This document shows positions 13,875 to 17,023 of a DNA stretch of 17,023 nucleotides, in pieces (position 1 is the stretch's first letter; each line of letters opens with the position of its first letter). Where the stretch lies: positions 1 through 17,023 of the forward strand of contig CAZMZF010000038.1 in the NCBI GenBank assembly GCA_964570765.1, given 5' to 3'. A model generated the notes under the pieces. That model was not told the origin of the DNA and did no database searches. It saw nothing but the letters and a program-made list of their open reading frames with translations. Position numbers and translations under genes: made by a program. Origin of the DNA: CAZMZF01 sp964570765 (lineage in GTDB: Bacteria; Zixibacteria; MSB-5A5; RBG-16-43-9).

Positions 13875-14162
13875 CTACTTGAGTGACACTGACCTCTCGG
13901 TCATCTTACCGGAATGAGATCTAAATGTCCGTGTGGGTGCGAATTCTCCTAACTTATGTCCGACCATATTCTCGGTCACATAAACCGGAATAAATTTGTT
14001 CCCAGTGTGAATAGCAATCGTATGTCCTACAAACTCTGGCGTAATGGTGGATCTTCTGGACCAGGTCTTGATTACCTTCTTTTCTCCAGACTGATTCAAA
14101 GCTTCAACTTTTTTCATCAAATGTTCATCCACAAAGGGACCTTTTTTCAACGAACGCGCCAT
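13875..14162 (-). CDS. rpsS: 30S ribosomal protein S19
   Basis: S19 is in the 30S head and joins bridge B1a. The 95-aa product has MARSLKKGPFVDEHLMKKVE, the central TWSRRSTITPEFVGHTIAIH and the GHKLGEFAPTRTFRSHSG C-terminal signature. The start ATG is 4 nt after the rplB stop, with GGAGAGG inside the rplB end, so translation is likely coupled. Confidence 0.98.
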   Translation of the reverse strand: MARSLKKGPFVDEHLMKKVEALNQSGEKKVIKTWSRRSTITPEFVGHTIAIHTGNKFIPVYVTENMVGHKLGEFAPTRTFRSHSGKMTERSVSLK

Positions 14163-14165
14163 AGA

Positions 14166-14987
14166 TTATCCTCTCCGTTTAACAATCAATCTATCAGAAA
14201 GTTTTCTCTTCCTGGTTTTAAAACCCTTGGTCGGTTTACCCCAGGGAGTACAGGGATGTCTTCCGCCGGATGATTTTCCCTCTCCTCCTCCCATAGGATG
14301 ATCCACCGGGTTCATAGCTACTCCTCTAACTCTGGGTCTTCTCCCTAACCACCTGGTCTTACCAGCTTTACCATGGGAGATATTCTCATGGTCAATATTA
14401 CTTAATTGACCAAGAGTAGCATAGCATTCAAGCCGAACCAGACGAATCTCTCCAGAAGGTAATCTTAAATGACCATAATCACCTTCTTTAGCTACCAATT
14501 GAGCCATACTACCCGCTGTTCTGGCTATCTGTCCACCTTTACCTCTTCTCAGCTCAACATTATGAATCATCGTTCCTAAGGGGATCTTAGCTAAAGGCAT
14601 AGCATTGCCTGGCTTTATTTCAACTTCTTCACCGGCTATTACCTTATCACCAACTTTCAATTCTAAAGGAGCCAGAATATATCTTTTCTCTCCATCTATA
14701 TATTGCAAAAGAGCAATCCGGGATGAGCGATTCGGATCATATTCAATCGATACCACCCTGGCCGGGATACTAAGCTTATCTCTCTTAAAATCTATTATCC
14801 GATAGAACCGTTTAGAACCACCACCTCGATATCGACAGGTAATTCTTCCGTAATTATTCCTTCCACCTTTCTTCTTAAGAGAAACGATAAGTGATTTTTC
14901 AGGCTTATCCCTGGTAATCTCCTCAAAAGTAGGAAGTGTTTTAAATCTCAATCCAGGAGTTACTGGTTTAAATTTCCTCAAAGGCAT
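14166..14987 (-). CDS. rplB: 50S ribosomal protein L2
   Basis: L2 is needed for subunit association and peptidyl-transferase activity; its C-terminus lies near the catalytic centre. The 273-aa length is normal. Visible marks: GRNNYGRITCRYRGGG (42-57), the OB-like and SH3-like domains, GNAMPLAKIPLGTMIHNVE, and the C-terminal MNPVDHPMGGGEG, in which H230 corresponds to the conserved His near the catalytic site (E. coli H229). The end GRHPCTPWGKPTKGFKTRK is conserved. It lies 34 nt after rplW. Confidence 0.98.
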   Translation of the reverse strand: MPLRKFKPVTPGLRFKTLPTFEEITRDKPEKSLIVSLKKKGGRNNYGRITCRYRGGGSKRFYRIIDFKRDKLSIPARVVSIEYDPNRSSRIALLQYIDGEKRYILAPLELKVGDKVIAGEEVEIKPGNAMPLAKIPLGTMIHNVELRRGKGGQIARTAGSMAQLVAKEGDYGHLRLPSGEIRLVRLECYATLGQLSNIDHENISHGKAGKTRWLGRRPRVRGVAMNPVDHPMGGGEGKSSGGRHPCTPWGKPTKGFKTRKRKLSDRLIVKRRG

Positions 14988-15021
14988 TTTATAGGCTCTC
15001 TCCTCACACTATAAATAAATA

Positions 15022-15312
15022 TCAAACCGTTTCAAAAAATTCTATCTTTTCACCCTTTTTTAATCTGACAATCGCCTTTTTCCAGTTAGGTCTTTTCCCC
15101 TCAAACCTTCCCATCCTTTTAACTTTGCCATGAACTACCATTGTATGAACGTCTTCGACCTTAACTTTGAAGATTTTCTCAATCGCGTTCTTTATCTCTA
15201 ATTTATTTGCCTTTAGGTCGACCTTAAAAGCATATTTATCCTCTTTAGTTCGAAGATCGGTGCTTTTCTCTGTTGTTAGCGGGCAGTAAATTATTTTTCT
15301 GGCAGATTTCAA
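15022..15312 (-). CDS. rplW: 50S ribosomal protein L23
   Basis: L23 lies at the tunnel exit and is the docking point for trigger factor and SRP. The 96-aa product has YCPLTTEKSTDLR (9-21), YAFKVDLKANKLEIKNAIEK and VKVEDVHTMVVHGKVKRMG. The start is TTG 15312, overlapping the rplD stop as TTGA. A strong GGAGGAGGTG SD sits 8 nt upstream and no other in-frame start precedes the core, so TTG is well supported. Confidence 0.96.
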   Translation of the reverse strand: MKSARKIIYCPLTTEKSTDLRTKEDKYAFKVDLKANKLEIKNAIEKIFKVKVEDVHTMVVHGKVKRMGRFEGKRPNWKKAIVRLKKGEKIEFFETV

Positions 15313-15938
15313 CTGGAAAACACCTCCTCCAGCTTTTTCAAGGCACCTTTGGTCAATAAAAGATACTCGCAGTTCAAGAGATCATAAGGATTAACCACCT
15401 GAGCTGGCTTAAAGGTTAAATTTTTTAAATTCCGACAGGATTTATAGAAGTTATTCTCTTTATTTTCTCTAAGCAATAGAGTTTTTGACTCGCTTAATCC
15501 TAATTTTTTCAATAGATTTGCGATGGTTTTAGTTTTTGGTTGTTCCAGAGATATATCTTCAATTATTTTTATCGCCCCTTCAGAAGCTTTAGAAGAAAAA
15601 ACTGACCTCAAAGCTAACCTCGAAATCTTCTTAGGAAGAGTAGTTTTCCAATTCCTCTGGAATGGACCAAAAGTCCTGCCACCACCTACCCAGATAGGCG
15701 AGGTATTAGATCCAGCTCGAGCCCTTCCGGTCCCTTTTTGCCTCCAGGGTTTTGCTCCTCCTCCACTCACTTCCGCCCGGGTCTTCTTCTTCACTGTTCC
15801 CTGTCTCTGGTTAGATAGGTACACCTTTACATACTGATGCACCGCTTCAGGATTAGGTTTTATCCCAAAAAGCTCCTCTTTAAGTTCTACTTCTCCTACC
15901 TGATCGCCTTCGATGTTATACAAACTTACTTTATTCAT
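15309..15938 (-). CDS. rplD: 50S ribosomal protein L4
   Basis: L4 contacts 23S rRNA; its loop reaches the tunnel constriction with L22. In E. coli L4 also represses the S10 operon by binding the leader and by affecting translation. The 209-aa product has a short beta N-part, the extended loop about 45-95 with SGGGAKPWRQKGTGRARAG and PIWVGGGRTFGP, and a C-terminal Rossmann-like part ending DLLNCEYLLLTKGALKKLEE. ATG 15938 is 13 nt after rplC. It overlaps rplW by 4 nt. Confidence 0.98.
   Translation of the reverse strand: MNKVSLYNIEGDQVGEVELKEELFGIKPNPEAVHQYVKVYLSNQRQGTVKKKTRAEVSGGGAKPWRQKGTGRARAGSNTSPIWVGGGRTFGPFQRNWKTTLPKKISRLALRSVFSSKASEGAIKIIEDISLEQPKTKTIANLLKKLGLSESKTLLLRENKENNFYKSCRNLKNLTFKPAQVVNPYDLLNCEYLLLTKGALKKLEEVFSS
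15321..15330 (-). promoter_or_regulatory. strong Shine-Dalgarno fixing the TTG start of rplW
   Basis: Minus strand GGAGGAGGTG, one of the best SD matches in the window, lies 8 nt before the TTG at 15312. Confidence 0.85.
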
Positions 15939-15951
15939 AAACTCTCAAACT

Positions 15952-16590
15952 TCAAATTAATTTATTCTTAAGTTTCTTAATCAATAAAATCGAATTTTTC
16001 TTTCCTGGAACTGCTCCTTCTACCAACAAAATATTCTTCTCTGCATCTACTCCTACCACTTCTAAGTTACGAACAGTCACCCTTTCGTTCCCCATTCTTC
16101 CAGCCATTCTCTGCCCCTTAAAAGTACGTGATGGATAGGAGCTTGACCCAATAGAACCAGGTGCCCTGAGTCTATCTGATTGCCCGTGAGACTTTGGGCC
16201 ACCTCTGAATTTATGCCTTCTGACCACTCCTTGAAAACCAAGTCCCTTGGAGATTCCAGTAATATCCACCTTTTCACCTACTGAAAAGAGATCAACTTTT
16301 ATCTCCTGACTTAGCTCAAACTGTTTGTTGGACTCATTTATTCTGAATTCCTTCAGTACTCTTTTAGGTTCAACTTTAGCCTTTTCAAAATGACCAGATA
16401 TGGGTTTATTGAAAAGAGATTTTCTCTTATAGCCAAAAGCTAACTGCAAGGCATTATACCCTTCTTTTTCCTTAGTTTTTATCTGGACTATAGGACAGGG
16501 GTCTGCTTGAATCACTGTCACAGAAATAACCTCTCCTTCTTTCCCAAAAATCTGGGTCATCCCCACCTTTTTACCGATTATACCTTCCAT
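15952..16590 (-). CDS. rplC: 50S ribosomal protein L3
   Basis: L3 nucleates 50S assembly and has an extension reaching the peptidyl-transferase centre. The 212-aa product starts MEGIIGKKVGMTQIFGKEG. The central region has the typical GISKGLGFQGVVRRHKFRGG and SHGQSDR, then PGSIGSSSYPSRTFKGQRMA and GNERVTVRNLEVV; the C-terminal EGAVPGKKNSILLIKK is a family end. It is 21 nt after rpsJ. Confidence 0.98.
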   Translation of the reverse strand: MEGIIGKKVGMTQIFGKEGEVISVTVIQADPCPIVQIKTKEKEGYNALQLAFGYKRKSLFNKPISGHFEKAKVEPKRVLKEFRINESNKQFELSQEIKVDLFSVGEKVDITGISKGLGFQGVVRRHKFRGGPKSHGQSDRLRAPGSIGSSSYPSRTFKGQRMAGRMGNERVTVRNLEVVGVDAEKNILLVEGAVPGKKNSILLIKKLKNKLI

Positions 16591-16611
16591 ACTTTTTACC
16601 CTAAAAGAAAC

Positions 16612-16920
16612 TTAAACTTTAATCTCTACATCCACCCCGGCTGGTAGCTCTAACTTCATCAGAGCATCCACAGTCTGAGGGGTAGAGTCATATATATCAA
16701 TTAGTCTTTTATGGATCCTGGTCTCAAACTGCTCTCTGGACTTTTTATCAGTATGTGGTGATCTCAGAACAGTATAGACTGTCCGCTTTGTAGGCAAAGG
16801 CACAGGTCCTGATATTTTTGCACCTGTCCGGGTAACAGTTCTTACTATCTCCTGAGCTGATTTATCCAGAGAATGATGTTCATAGGCTTTTAGCCAGATC
16901 CTGATCTTTTGTCCTTCCAT
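16612..16920 (-). CDS. rpsJ: 30S ribosomal protein S10
   Basis: S10 lies in the 30S head and, with NusB, acts in transcription antitermination. ATG 16920 gives 102 aa, the normal length; an in-frame TTG at 16926 would add two residues but would consume the SD spacer. AAGGA lies 6 nt before the ATG. Family marks: GQKIRIWLKAYEHHSLDKSA, SGPVPLPTKRTVYTVLRSPH and YDSTPQTVDALMKLELPAGV. It opens the operon in this window; the upstream leader may pair with its SD. Confidence 0.98.
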   Translation of the reverse strand: MEGQKIRIWLKAYEHHSLDKSAQEIVRTVTRTGAKISGPVPLPTKRTVYTVLRSPHTDKKSREQFETRIHKRLIDIYDSTPQTVDALMKLELPAGVDVEIKV

Positions 16921-16921
16921 T

Positions 16922-16993
16922 CTCAATCCTTATCTTTCAAAGAACATTATTTTTTAACGTTTGAACTATTGTCCCGCCAAAGGCGGGATTGAG
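16922..16993 (-). promoter_or_regulatory. candidate rpsJ leader structure: SD-sequestering helix versus GC-rich hairpin
   Basis: On the minus strand the bases CTCAATCC (16993 to 16986) are a perfect 8-bp complement of GGATTGAG (16929 to 16922), which covers the GGA of the rpsJ SD and its spacer. The 5' arm overlaps the start of a stable hairpin, TCCCGCC-TTT-GGCGGGA (16988 to 16972), so the two structures compete for bases. No T-run follows the hairpin on this strand, so it is not an attenuator-type terminator. Function is inferred. Confidence 0.4.
16972..16988. repeat. GC-rich palindrome TCCCGCC-AAA-GGCGGGA
   Basis: A perfect 7-bp stem with a 3-nt loop, 52 nt upstream of rpsJ. Its GC content stands out from the A+T-rich surroundings. 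It could be an mRNA leader hairpin or a dispersed intergenic palindrome. Confidence 0.7.
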
Positions 16994-17005
16994 CTTTTTT
17001 ATTCT

Positions 17006-17011
17006 ATTATA
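17006..17011 (-). promoter_or_regulatory. -10 box (TATAAT) upstream of rpsJ
   Basis: A perfect TATAAT on the minus strand lies 86 nt upstream of the rpsJ ATG. The -35 element would fall outside the window, so the promoter is only half seen. If used, transcription would start near 16999, and the leader would contain the palindrome and both arms of the possible SD-sequestering helix. Alternatively the genes could be read through from an upstream str operon. Confidence 0.4.
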
Positions 17012-17023
17012 TCCGTTACTGCA

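Noticed and set aside
16972..16999. Plus-strand intrinsic terminator (GC hairpin then six T)
   Set aside because: The T-run begins 6 nt after the stem and no plus-strand gene precedes it within the window.

Overview
The window is almost entirely one long minus-strand gene block, the S10-spc-alpha ribosomal protein superoperon of a bacterium. Reading from the right edge leftward the order is rpsJ, rplC, rplD, rplW, rplB, rpsS, rplV, rpsC, rplP, rpmC, rpsQ, rplN, rplX, rplE, rpsN (zinc type), rpsH, rplF, rplR, rpsE, rpmD, rplO, secY, adk, map, infA, rpmJ, rpsM, rpsK, rpsD, rpoA, rplQ. A small charge-segregated ORF follows, then an intrinsic terminator. Gaps are short (overlap of 4 nt to about 100 nt), no gene lies on the plus strand, and nearly every gene has a clear Shine-Dalgarno (SD) sequence. 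rpmJ (37 aa) lies in the infA-rpsM interval at 4248..4361.

The proteins are plainly bacterial: L17, the alpha subunit with its C-terminal domain, IF1 and bacterial SecY. The lineage cannot be fixed from the window. The secY-adk-map-infA-rpmJ order, with rpsD between rpsK and rpoA, occurs in many phyla. Moderate A+T richness, frequent TTG/GTG starts, lysine-rich tails on L17, L22 and L5, and palindromic intergenic repeats would fit an uncultured or anaerobic lineage, but that is inference.

Layout: 16927..17023 holds the leader of the S10 operon, with a TATAAT box, a GC-rich hairpin, and an 8-base segment that could pair with the rpsJ SD region. 8953..16920 carries the S10 cluster and the first part of the spc cluster; 4248..8913 the rest of spc with secretion (SecY), adenylate kinase, Met-aminopeptidase and IF1; 887..4146 the alpha cluster ending in RpoA, L17 and the extra ORF. 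833..859 is the terminator. 258..832 has no convincing gene; its part 331..503 is dense in palindromic repeats. At 1..257 the start of a separate PHP-domain phosphoesterase gene runs off the window.

Together the genes supply ribosome subunits, RNA polymerase alpha, the secretion channel, nucleotide balance, N-terminal Met removal and initiation. The core is ordinary. The non-routine parts are the possible rpsJ leader switch, the lysine/acid-segregated ORF overlapping rplQ in another frame, heptad (7-bp period) degenerate repeats in at least four gene gaps, and the palindrome-rich block downstream. I see no novel defence, mobile or biosynthetic system here.
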